DNA from: Astragalus membranaceus
Taxonomy: Eukaryota > Streptophyta > Magnoliopsida > Fabales > Fabaceae
DNA: 64,000 nucleotides
Assembly (NCBI GenBank): GCA_039519185.1
Contig: CM076849.1
Location: forward strand, 69,186,784-69,250,783
Direction of reading: 5' to 3'
Shown piece by piece: positions 53,055 through 62,614 of this stretch; within the stretch, counting starts at the first letter, position 1; every line of letters starts with the position of its first letter. Both the position numbers and the translations under genes were made by a program. The notes under the pieces are model-generated. The model did not search any database, had not been told where the DNA came from, and was given only the letters and a program-made list of their open reading frames with translations.

Positions 53055-53244
53055 ACTCTCCCCCACTTAGGATTTTTTTCGTCCTCGAAAACATACCTGA
53101 TTCAAACAATTCTGGATACGACTCTCGCATCTTATCTTCCAGCTCCCATGTCAGGCTTTCACCAGCTGCTCCAAACCAAACAACCTTCACCAGATTGATC
53201 TTCTTACCTCGAAGGGTCTTCACTTCCCTATCCGGGGTGTTACA
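53055..53244 (-). pseudogene. Remnant of a third Tekay unit
   Basis: 53055-53232 matches the integrase C-terminus and PPT end of units 1 and 2 (REVKTLRGKKINLVKVVWFG). At CCCTATCC the sequence jumps to CCGGGGTGTTACA, the last bases of an LTR, then the TSD GGCCA. About 4.3 kb of internal region and nearly all of a fourth LTR are deleted; the shared TCC at the junction suggests microhomology. A 140-residue minus-strand open frame runs across the junction and is chimeric. Confidence 0.9.
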
Positions 53245-54840
53245 GGCCATTCCTAACCCGGATCGCCGACGTACTGTTGAAACCGGGATACATCCTAGTC
53301 CGGCATCCAAAAGGAACTTATCTGCCACAAAGTGTTGGTGACCCATCTGTACGGGTCCACAGGTATCCCCTCCAGCGACGGCGTCGGCATTCCCAGCCTG
53401 GACTTGACCTCCCTGGACCTCTTTCTGACCGACTTTGCCTTCGAGGCCCGCCACGCTCCCCTGACCGACCAAGCATCTAGCACTACATCCTTAATCTCGT
53501 CCTCCCTGTGCCCGGACTGTGGGGTGGGATTAGATCCGGACGCTCCTCGTGGGTGAAGTGATTTAGTGGACGACAACCTTTCCCCGTCTGCAGGCACCGG
53601 CTTCCCATCATTAGACATCTTCAGAATTGGCTTGCATAGATGCGGCTATGGGAGTCTCACAATCTTCTTTGTCCGCGCCTTATTGTCTTGTAGGAAAGGG
53701 GCAAAGAGTCAGAAGACGTAGGAAATGGGGCGAGGTCGATCATTTCGACGTCAAACGTGACGAAGCCCCCTTCCTGAGGTAATTATCATCATGGCGGAGA
53801 AAGGCTCCACCAGTTAAAGAAATAAAAAGAAGGCAGAAGGACTTGTACTTAGGAAAATGCAATCTCGGATAAAGGTTGAGATGATCTCGGATGAACCCAA
53901 GCTGAGGGCTTTAACCAGAAGATGGAAATCACGACAGATTGTCAACGACGGTCGCCTGAAATTCAACGTCGGTTCATTGGAATTTCAAACTCGGAGTTAG
54001 AGCGATTTCTCAAGAAAATTCTAAAGTTACGAATGAAGATACATTCCCCGTATTTATAATGGGCTTGGAGGCTTCTGTAGGCCGAATTCATATTGTCTCA
54101 TCCATTTATGACAGGACCAGAAAACAATAATTATTAAGGGGAGCCTCGAGAAACTCAAGTGTCGCATCAAATCAATCAGTTAGCGCAACAAGACGATGAC
54201 AAGGTCTCGGTACGACGATCGAGTCCAACTTCGTGGTAGACCCCCGTCTAGTTGAGATCTGCCTGTGGACGATGTTACCACAATGCGTTGGGGGACCCCT
54301 GCCGAGGTCGACTCGGGCCAACTTGTTAATATGACCCAATGCTTCCCCGCCTTCGCAAGAACTACGACAGGGTCAGGTGGTCGCAGATCGATCTTGGGAT
54401 CTAGGATATTCAGAGCACACAAGTCGAGGCAGTCCTTGCAGGAATGACCCCAGCTTAGGGTGCAACTGTTCTGGACTGTGCCAAGTCTAGTCCATCTAAG
54501 GCCCATCAACAGCCTAATAACACCACTGGAAGCGCGCGCTAGGTAATCTGGACGCGAAAGCCAACCAACAACCAAGATCGGCCTCCTGTATCCGGAGGCG
54601 AATCGCGTGCCAACTCATATACTCACCCAATCTGACCAAGGCATCGTACCCGGCGCATATAAATACGGACAAAACCAACAAGACCTCACACTGACTTGTG
54701 ATTGTTGACTTTGTCGGAGTGCTTGAAGGTACTAACCCCCCTCCGACTTGGAGTAGGAGTGGGCGATCTTAGCTCAACTATCTACTGATTTCCCAACTCG
54801 GCCCTACCCAAATTAGGGAAAGGTGCTGAACAGTTGACAA
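53245..54840. other. GC-rich degenerate retroelement debris
   Basis: No intact ORF. A 107-residue minus-strand frame (53295-53618, MSNDGKPVPADGERLS) may be a Gag N-terminus but I do not recognise it. At 54467 the plus strand has TGTTCTGGACTGTGCC, resembling the inverted end of the Tat LTRs here, followed by a TATA-like TATAAATA near 54655, so a plus-oriented LTR fragment is possible. Another TATAAATA reads on the minus strand near 54050. Confidence 0.35.
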
Positions 54841-55284
54841 AATTAATTAAGCAGTAGGTAAGCACAAGACTATATGTTATTAAATAGATACGATATATTG
54901 CAACTAGGCACGATACAAAAAACTATAATGATATATGCTGCATAATCAAAGAAAATGACATGATAACAAGATCGAATATTCTAATTGATTTGACAAGAAT
55001 ATAGTCACTTTCATTTAATATCAATTTTACAAAATTGATTTGTTCAAAATCAATTTTTACCAGGGCAAGATCATCAAACAAACACTTGATTGATTTCAAC
55101 GGAAAGACTTTTCTTTTCTTCCTTGATGTTCTTTAGCTTTTTTTTTTTAAGTTATCTTTTGCAGTGTGAAAGAAATTGATTTAAAAAATAAGGCAATGCC
55201 GTTAGTAAAGCGGCAACCCATGATAAAGTAGGAAACCAAACCAATATGTAGACTTTCATTGTCTCTTACATAGAAAAAGCTTCG
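54841..55284 (+). other. Upstream region of the receptor kinase gene
   Basis: AT-rich, with no ORF and no clear TATA box that I would defend. It probably holds the promoter and 5' UTR of the gene at 55285, about 2 kb from the right end of the Tekay array. Confidence 0.4.
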
Positions 55285-58200
55285 ATGGTGTTCTTGTTTC
55301 AAAACATGAAGGTCGTAGGCTTTGGAGTGCTTCTTTCTATGTGCTTCTATGCATCATCTTCAGCCACTTTACAAAGTAGAGAAGCAAGTGCTTTGTTGAA
55401 GTGGAAAGACAGTCTTGAGAAGCAAAGCCAGGCTTCACTATCTTCATGGATTGGCAACAATTCATGCAACGACTGGCTTGGAATTACGTGTGACAACTCA
55501 ATCTTTGTCACCAAAGTAAATCTCACAACTATGGGGTTAAGAGGTACTCTTGAATCTCTTAACTTGTCATCACTTCCAAACATCCTCACTCTAAATTTAA
55601 GTCACAATTCCATAAATGGAACTATTGTTGTGCTTGTGTCCCATAATGGAGTTTTATCCAAACTTTCCAATCTTGATCTCAGTGACAATAACCTCTCAGG
55701 AACAATCCCACATGAAATAACACACTTGACTGGTCTTCATACTTTGTATTTAGACAATAATGTTTTCAGTGGTTCCATTCCTCAAGAAATAGGTGCACTA
55801 AGGAATCTAAAAAAGCTTAGTATTTCCTATGCAAATCTCACAGGGACCATCCCAGCTTCAATTGGGAACTTGTCCTTCTTGTCACATTTGTATCTAGGAG
55901 GGAACCACCTTGTTGGAAAAATTCCAAAAGAGCTTTGGAATCTGAGCAACTTAAACTACTTAGCTGTTGAAAAAAACAATTTCAGTAGCTCCATAATTGC
56001 CCAAGATATTGTGAAGTTGTACAAGCTAGAAACATTAGACCTTGGTGCTAGTGGTCTTTCAATTATTGGTCCTATCCTGGAAGAAGTTTACAAGTTGGTA
56101 AATTTAACATACCTTTCTCTTTTTGAATGCAATGTAATAGGGCCTATCCCATTTTCTATTGGAGTTTTGGCTAACTTGTCATATCTAAATTTAGTAGGGA
56201 ACAAACTTTCTGGTCACATCCCAAAGGAAATTGGCAAGTTAAGGAAGCTAGAAAATCTATTTCTTTTCAACAACAATTTATCTGGCCCCATTCCTGTTGA
56301 AATTGGCGAATTAGTAAATATGAATGAGATGAGGCTTTCTGACAATAATATTTCTGGTTCCATTCCTCATGAAATTGGTATGATGAAATTTGTTGTTCAA
56401 ATTGATTTGACCAATAACTCTCTATCTGGTAAAATCCCACCTACAATAGGTAACTTGACACGTTTACAATCTCTTGCATGTGCTAATAACTATCTAACTG
56501 GGCCACTTCCAACCGAAATGAACATGCTTGTCAATTTGGTTATACTCCAAATATATGACAACTATTTCACTGGTCAATTTCCTAGCAACATATGCATTGG
56601 TAGAAACTTGAAGTTCTTTGCTGCTAAAAATAACCACTTCTCAGGCCCAGTTCCTCAGAGCTTTAAGAATTGCTCTAGCCTTGTGAGAGTTAGGCTTGAA
56701 CAAAACCAACTGAGTGGAAATATAACAAATGATTTTGATGGTGTATATCCAAATTTGTATTTCATGCAGTTAAGTGAAAATAATTTTTATGGGCACATTT
56801 CAACCAACTGGGGAAAGTGCCATAACCTGACAAGCCTCAACATTTCAAATAACAACATATCAGGTGGTATCCCACCAGAACTAGGTGAGGCAACAAACTT
56901 ATATTCACTTGACTTGTCTTCAAACCATCTGACAGGAGAGATTCCAAAGGAGTTAGGCAACTTGAATTTATTGTCCAGATTATTGGTAAGCAATAATCAT
57001 CTTGAAGGAAGCATTCCTGTACAAATAGCATCATTTAAACAACTTGAGACTTTAGAGCTTGCAACAAATAATCTAAGTGGCTTCATCATGAAACAACTTG
57101 CAAGTCTACCTAAGTTGTGGAAATTGGATTTGAGCAATAACAAATTTAAAGGAAATATTCCTTTGGAGTTTGGCCAATTTGCAGTCCTTCAAAGTCTTGA
57201 TCTCAGTGGGAATCTATTGGACCATACAATACCTGAAATTCTTGTACAGCTGAAATATTTGGAAATATTGAATCTCTCACATAATAACCTTTCTGGTGTT
57301 ATTCCTTCCAATTTTGATGAAATGTTCAGCTTGTTGTCTATTGATTTATCATACAACCAATTAGAGGGTCCAGTTCCAAATATTAGAGCATTCAAAAATG
57401 GTACATTTGAAATACTGAGAAATAATAAAGGATTGTGTGGTAATGTCTGTGGCTTGAATCCTTGCCCAACATCAAGAAGAATCAAATCTGGGAATCATAA
57501 GACTAAGAAAGTCTTGGCGATAGTTTTACCTCTCGCAATGGCAACTCTAATAATACTAGCACTAGGTTGTTTCAAATTCTCATATCAGCATTGTCTCACT
57601 TCAACCACAAGAGAAAATGAGGATGAAGGGAATATTAATGAAGGTCATAATCTATTTACAATATGGACTTTTGATGGAAATATGGTGTATCAGAATATTA
57701 TTGAAGCTACAGAAGACTTTGACAAGAAACATCTCATTGGAGTTGGAGGGCAAGGAAGTGTTTACAAAGCAGTGTTGCACACAGGGCAAGTAGTGGCTGT
57801 GAAAAAACTCCATTCAGTAGCAAATGGAGAAAATTCTAATCTAAAATCATTCACAAGTGAGGTCCAAGCTCTAACAGATATTCGACATCGGAACATTGTG
57901 AAGCTTCATGGATTTTGTTCGCATTCACGATTCTCTTTTTTAGTTTATGAGTTCATGGAGAAAGGTAGTGTGGATATGGTTCTAAAAGATGATGATGAAG
58001 CAGTTTCATTTGACTGGAATAAGAGAGTGAATGTCATTAAAGATGTAGCTAATGCTTTATGCTATATGCACCATCATTGCTCACCTCCAATTGTTCATCG
58101 AGATATATCATGCAAGAATGTTCTTCTAGATTTGGAATTGGTGGCTCATGTCTCTGACTTTGGAACAGCTAAGCTTCTTAACCCTAATTCATCCAACTGG

Positions 58201-58653
58201 ACATCTTTTGCAGGCACCTTTGGATATGCTGCACCAGGTTAATTAATTCCCTTCTATTTCTCTAATCTCAAAGTTTCTTGGTTTCACATGCACTCATTTT
58301 CACTAAACTACAAAACATCCTCTTTTTGATGTACAGAATTTGCATACACATTGGAAGTGAGTGAGAAATGTGATGTGTATAGTTTTGGAGTATTAGCATT
58401 GGAAATACTTTTTGGAAAACACCCTGCAGGCGTTATATCTTATTCCTCACCACCATCTTTGTTTATAATCGTGGGCTCCACATTTGATGTAATGCCATTG
58501 ATGGATATGTTGGATAAACGCCTACCTCATCCTTTGATTCCTATTGTTAAGGAGTTAGTATCAATTGCAACGATGGCTATTGCCTGTTTGGCTGAAAGTC
58601 CACGATCACGACCTACCATGGAGCAGGTTATCAGAGAGCTCGTAATGTCATAG
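55285..58653 (+). CDS. LRR receptor-like protein kinase, MIK2-like
   Basis: Two exons, 55285-58237 and 58337-58653, give 1089 residues. The 99-bp intron (GTTAAT...TACAG) is phase 1 and restores the APE motif. Order: signal peptide (hydrophobic core after Met8, KVVGFGVLLSMCFYASSSA), LRR N-terminal cap (CNDWLGITC), over 20 plant-type leucine-rich repeats (LxxLxLxxNxLxGxIP) to about residue 715, a Cys cap, a membrane span at 743-763, then a kinase. Kinase: Gly loop GVGGQGSVYKA from 819, Lys840, catalytic Asp940 in HRDISCKN, DFG Asp958, so it should be active and of RD type. It would sense extracellular ligands at the plasma membrane; the ligand is unknown. Met8 is an alternative start. MIK2-like assignment rests on the sequence pattern only. 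Confidence 0.92.
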
Positions 58654-58927
58654 TTGTTCTTTCTTGTTTTGTAATTTAGAAACCTTTTTCAAATTGTTTT
58701 GTAATGAAACTTGTTTTACTTTTCTTGTGTCTCAACATGTTTGATGCCCTATCTTTTTGAATAGATTGTTATTTTATTTCCAATTTTCTGCAAATTTGTT
58801 GAGTCCCATAATGTGTACAGTGATAACTATAACCCGAGTTTTAATGATCTAATCACTTTGTGACTTTTTTCTTTATAAGCAGCGAATGTTTTTTGTTTTT
58901 GAAAGAATATATAAAGAATAACCCAAA
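58654..58927 (+). other. 3' flank of the receptor kinase gene
   Basis: AT-rich sequence with several TTTTGTAAT and TAATGAAA strings, probably the 3' UTR and polyadenylation region. No other feature is seen. Confidence 0.4.
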
Positions 58928-59288
58928 TTAGGGAGCAAAGTCAGATACAATACAATCCTGAATAATAGGAGGTGAGCAATTGAGCCACACTTCATCAGGA
59001 TTATTTAAGGCCCATTTAGCAAAACTATGGGCAGCCTAATTACAAATTGGGATTTTTTTTTTGTACCCCCATCATCTCCCCAGCTACCCCCATCGACCCT
59101 GCGAAAAGACGCAATTGCCCTTAACAAAATTTAAAAATCCCGAACGTATCCTGATTTCAATTTTTTTTTTTTGGAAATCGGATTTAGGTAAATCCGATTT
59201 CCACTAAAAATTTTAAAAAATTTAAATCGGATTTAGGTAAATCCGATTTCCACTAAAAATTTAAAAAATTTAAATCGGATTTATTTAA

Positions 59289-59382
59289 GATGGGGTAGAT
59301 CCGCTTTTAAAAATAACAAATCGGATTTACCTTAAGTGGGCTAAATCCGATTTGTTATTTTTAAAAGCGGATCTACCCCATC
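59289..59382. repeat. Perfect 41-bp inverted repeat with a 12-nt loop
   Basis: Arms 59289-59329 and 59342-59382 are exact reverse complements (left arm begins GATGGGGTAGATCCGC); the loop is CCTTAAGTGGGC. Transcribed RNA would fold into one long hairpin. Confidence 0.95.
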
Positions 59383-60061
59383 ATATAAGGTAAATCCGCT
59401 TTGAAAAATAACCAAAGCGGATTTACCTTATGTGGGGGTAAATCCGCTTTGTTAACCTAATTAATAAATAAATAAATTAGTTAAAATTTTAGAAACAAAT
59501 TTCGACCGTCTTTTGGTTCTGTTTAGTGTGTAGTTCGTTAACACGTGACGATATTGTACGCCGGGAGAATAATTTAGGCTAAAAAATCAGTTTTCGGGCA
59601 ACCTACTCAAATTGTAATGAAACCACATTCTTTAAATCCGAAAAATATCAAGGATCAATACTCCTGAAGAAGGGACTTCTTTCAGGACTGGGGACCTCAA
59701 AATCCCAAATTCCATCGTTTACTATTTTTTATTAATTTTTTTAATTTTTCATAATCTCCAAAAAATCTGAAAAAATTTGCATAACCTTATTTTGGTTTTA
59801 TTAGATTTTTAGTGGTGTTTTTATAATTTTTGGATTAGTTTTGGCTGTTTAACAGATTTTTAGTAGCATTTTATAACCTTTTTTAAACACATTAAATAAA
59901 AAACAATTTTTTTTAATAACAAAATCGGATTTACCTTAGGTGGGATAAATCCGATTTTCTTTTTTTTAGGGAAATCGGATTTACCTTAGGTGGGATAAAT
60001 CCGATTTTCTCTTTTTTTAGGGAAATCGGATTTATGTGCCCACCAGGTAAATCCGATTTCC

Positions 60062-60114
60062 AAAATAACAAAGCGGATTTACCTTCAGCTAAGGTAAATC
60101 CGCTTTGTTATTTT
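60062..60114. repeat. Perfect 24-bp inverted repeat with a 5-nt loop
   Basis: Arms 60062-60085 and 60091-60114 (left arm contains CAAAGCGGATTTACCTT), loop CAGCT, in the right half of the Mutator-like element. Confidence 0.95.
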
Positions 60115-60390
60115 TGAAATCGGATTTACCTATTGGGAACCCCCATCTGAGGTAAATCCGACTTTAAAAATAACAAAGCGGATTTACCTCAAATGGAGGT
60201 AAATCCGAGCGAACTGAAAATTGGGCAGGGGTATTTTCGGGTTTCACTTTTATGTGGGGGTAGCTAGGGAGATGATGGGGGTAAAAAAAAAAGACCCTTA
60301 CAAATTCTCCCAACATGAACAAAATGGGCCATATTGAAAACACATGAAGCCTCAATATATTTGGAAAGAAGCAAATATAGTCTACTCAAT

Positions 60391-61260
60391 AAAAAAATGG
60401 AAGAATATTTCGGTGTTCTTTAATCTTTATTATTAGCTAGTCTTGATGTAAGACACTTTATAGATGTGATGTGGAGAAAAATGTGTGTGATGGTGTGATC
60501 GACACAATTCTCAACATTAAAAGGAAGTCAAAAGATAGTTTGAATACTTATCTAGACTTGGTTACGAGGTAACGTCTTGATACAACAACTATTGCCGATA
60601 GCTCTTTGTGGCATTTTGCCAAAAAAATGTTCGGCATGTCATAACTATATTGTGCTTTGTTTTTCAATGAAGTATGTAATAAAGTGACTGACCATAAAAT
60701 GCTGGATGAGTTAGAATCACGACGTTTTCAAACTTAATCAGAGAATCACGACGTTTGGAAAACATGGTGCACAACAACAAATGCATATAACATAAGCCCG
60801 AAGGCAATTCAATTTTCCAAAGACAATACCTGAGGTACTCCTGGCAGACACATGCACAGGGGCTGCTCCCAGAGTTCGGATCACCGTAGTGTATAACATA
60901 TCAAATGAATATGAAATGTGATAGCAACACGTCTAGGGTACCACAAACACTACACATTTTCTCCTCGCTACATGATTCTTTTGAAATATCCTCCACTTCG
61001 TCATCGTCTAGCACTACGAACTTCACCCTAATCTAGGTGACATCCATTTAATTGGAGTACCGCAAGCAAGGGTTATCTTCCAGAATATAATAACAGTTAT
61101 GACTCATAGCATCAGGACAATTCAACAAAGAAGGAAAGCAACTTATAAAAAACACCCAACAATTAAACAATTAATACGATAAAGATGCACCTTCAATCAC
61201 TATTGGTTAGCCTATATGCCAATACACATGATTACAGAATATCACCACGCCACCCCCGCA
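60391..61260. other. Unassigned DNA
   Basis: No gene or clear repeat. A doubled GAATCACGACGTTT occurs at about 60713-60755. Confidence 0.35.
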
Positions 61261-61280
61261 AGGGTATAATCATTAACATT

Positions 61281-61850
61281 GGTCCCACCGCATACGCAGT
61301 TTACTTAGTTTGTTAATATACTGGTCCCACCAGATACTCAGTATATTAGTCACCAAAATTTCCACCGTAGTGGAGTTTGTGTCCAGTACCCCACCTGGGA
61401 ATTACCCAAAACACGCTGCGCACTTTCTCCCAACTAGAGAGGACTGTTGACACGTCATCGCATCTAGGTTCAGGCTCATCGTACCATGGCTTGAGAATAG
61501 GTTCACACATATTCCAACGCTGACATCGATGCTTGCTTGAAATGCCACCTCGTGTTAATCATCATCACAACTATATCATCCCCACCCAAATGTTCGATAA
61601 ATAAATGAAGTTTCAACTTTGGTCCCACCGGATACTGCAGTGTTATCACAACGGGATCACTACACCGAGTGTCCGAGGAAATTAACGAAGACTCAACACT
61701 GGTCCAGCCAAATACTACCGTGTCGACGCAACGAAGTCACTCCCACCGAGTGTTCAAGTATTTCAACGATGGCTCAACATTTGTCCCCCTAGATACTACA
61801 TTGTTGGCATAACGGTATCACTCCTACCGAGTGTCTGAAGGATTCTAGTT
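61281..61850. repeat. Degenerate GGTCCCACCGGATACT repeat
   Basis: The motif occurs at 61281, 61323, 61621, 61701 and 61782 (the last diverged). The last three are about 80 bp apart and share ACGGGATCACTCC and ACCGAGTGTC. Confidence 0.7.
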
Positions 61851-62614
61851 TCATTGTAAATCCTACTTGTTTAAATATACGTTTCGACTAATCTATTTGG
61901 CACATCTACTCTACTCCTAGTTCCAAAAGTTCTGTTATAGAATCTCAGGTATCCAAGTAACTCACTTTTTCAGAAATCATTTTTCAACATTAGTCGCTCA
62001 AAGCTTAAAACACTCCACTAAGCATCCCATATTACTTAGTGCTGATTTCGGGTATTCTCATTCTTCACCGATATGAATGGGATAAGAGGTTACCACTTTG
62101 AGCTTTTTCACAATATCTCCGTTTTAAAATTGTAGTTACTTTAAAGTCTGTTACTCCTAACTTCGCTTTCATCATTATCTTGTCACACTTTCAATGTCTA
62201 TTTCGTTCTCATTTCTCTTTCTCTTGTATCCAATTTATACACAATAGGTCATTTTAGACAACTCTTTCTCATTCTCTATAAGCTTTGTTAGTGATCTAAT
62301 TATTACCCAAAAATTCAGATTCTGTAACCACTTTAAGAAAATAGGTCTGATTTCAGAAATCCGCTAAAGATATTCGGTTTTCAAAAGTTCCTCATTTCTT
62401 TTCAAGAAACCCCATTTCCCTTCTTAACCTAAATGTTCTTTAAAATCCCAAAAGTTTGTTTTCATTTTCAAAACCTCACACTATCTACATCTAACCTTAA
62501 CAATTAACCTTACATTCAAAACATCGTTTTTCAACTTTGTATCTCTTTTTGTTCCTATCTTTACTCTCACACTCAAATCACAACGCATCAGGTCATAACA
62601 ACAGTTACGCTGTA
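61851..62614. other. AT-rich unassigned DNA
   Basis: T-rich and A-rich sequence without open frames of note or repeats that I can define. Confidence 0.35.

Larger units (their letters stand above)
34957..53244 (-). mobile_element. Tandem array of a Tekay-type chromovirus (3 LTRs plus deleted third unit)
   Basis: LTR1 34957-37108, internal 37109-41616, LTR2 41617-46394 (interrupted), internal 46395-50902, LTR3 50903-53054, then 178 bp of a third internal region (53055-53232) joined to the last bases of a fourth LTR (GGGGTGTTACA, ending 53244). Both internal regions are 4508 bp and all three full LTRs 2152 bp after removing the nested insertion. The only TSD pair is GGCCA at 34952-34956 and 53245-53249. 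The C-terminal chromodomain-like region and TGTAACACCCC ends fit the Tekay/Del lineage. Confidence 0.93.
59049..60297. mobile_element. Palindrome-rich Mutator-like (foldback) non-autonomous element
   Basis: 1249 bp. Terminal inverted repeats of about 45 bp start GGG, then a T run, TACCCCCATCATCTCCC and AGCTACCCCCA. The flanks are a perfect 9-bp duplication TTACAAATT (59040-59048, 60298-60306), the size made by Mutator-like transposases. The interior has many inverted repeats of AATCGGATTTA/TAAATCCGATT and AAGCGGATTTACC/GGTAAATCCGCTT. There is no transposase ORF. Confidence 0.85.
58928..60390 (-). pseudogene. RNase H-like end of a reverse transcriptase, split by a transposon
   Basis: On the minus strand the piece 60390-60298 reads YLLLSKYIEASCVFNMAHF then VHVGRICN; the piece 59048-58928 continues, after a TAG in place of the expected Gln, AAHSFAKWALNNPDEVWLNC and SPPIIQDCIVSDFAP, then TAA. 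The pattern (R-x-x-N-xx-AH-x-LA-x-WAL) is the C-terminus of the RNase H-like domain (RVT_3) common in plant non-LTR elements and related proteins. The Mutator-like element at 59049-60297 cuts it. It is only a tail; the RT itself is not visible. Confidence 0.65.

Noticed and set aside
53050..53472. 140-codon minus-strand open frame
   Set aside because: Chimeric: its second half is Tekay integrase, its first half is flanking debris beyond the TSD.
53295..53618. 107-codon frame starting MSNDGKPVPADG
   Set aside because: Could be a Gag start, but I recognise no domain and the setting is degenerate; not listed as a gene.
58238..58242. Stop of the receptor kinase at the end of exon 1
   Set aside because: A GT donor at 58238 and AG at 58335-58336 give a 99-bp intron that restores the APE motif and the kinase C-lobe, so the early stop is intronic.
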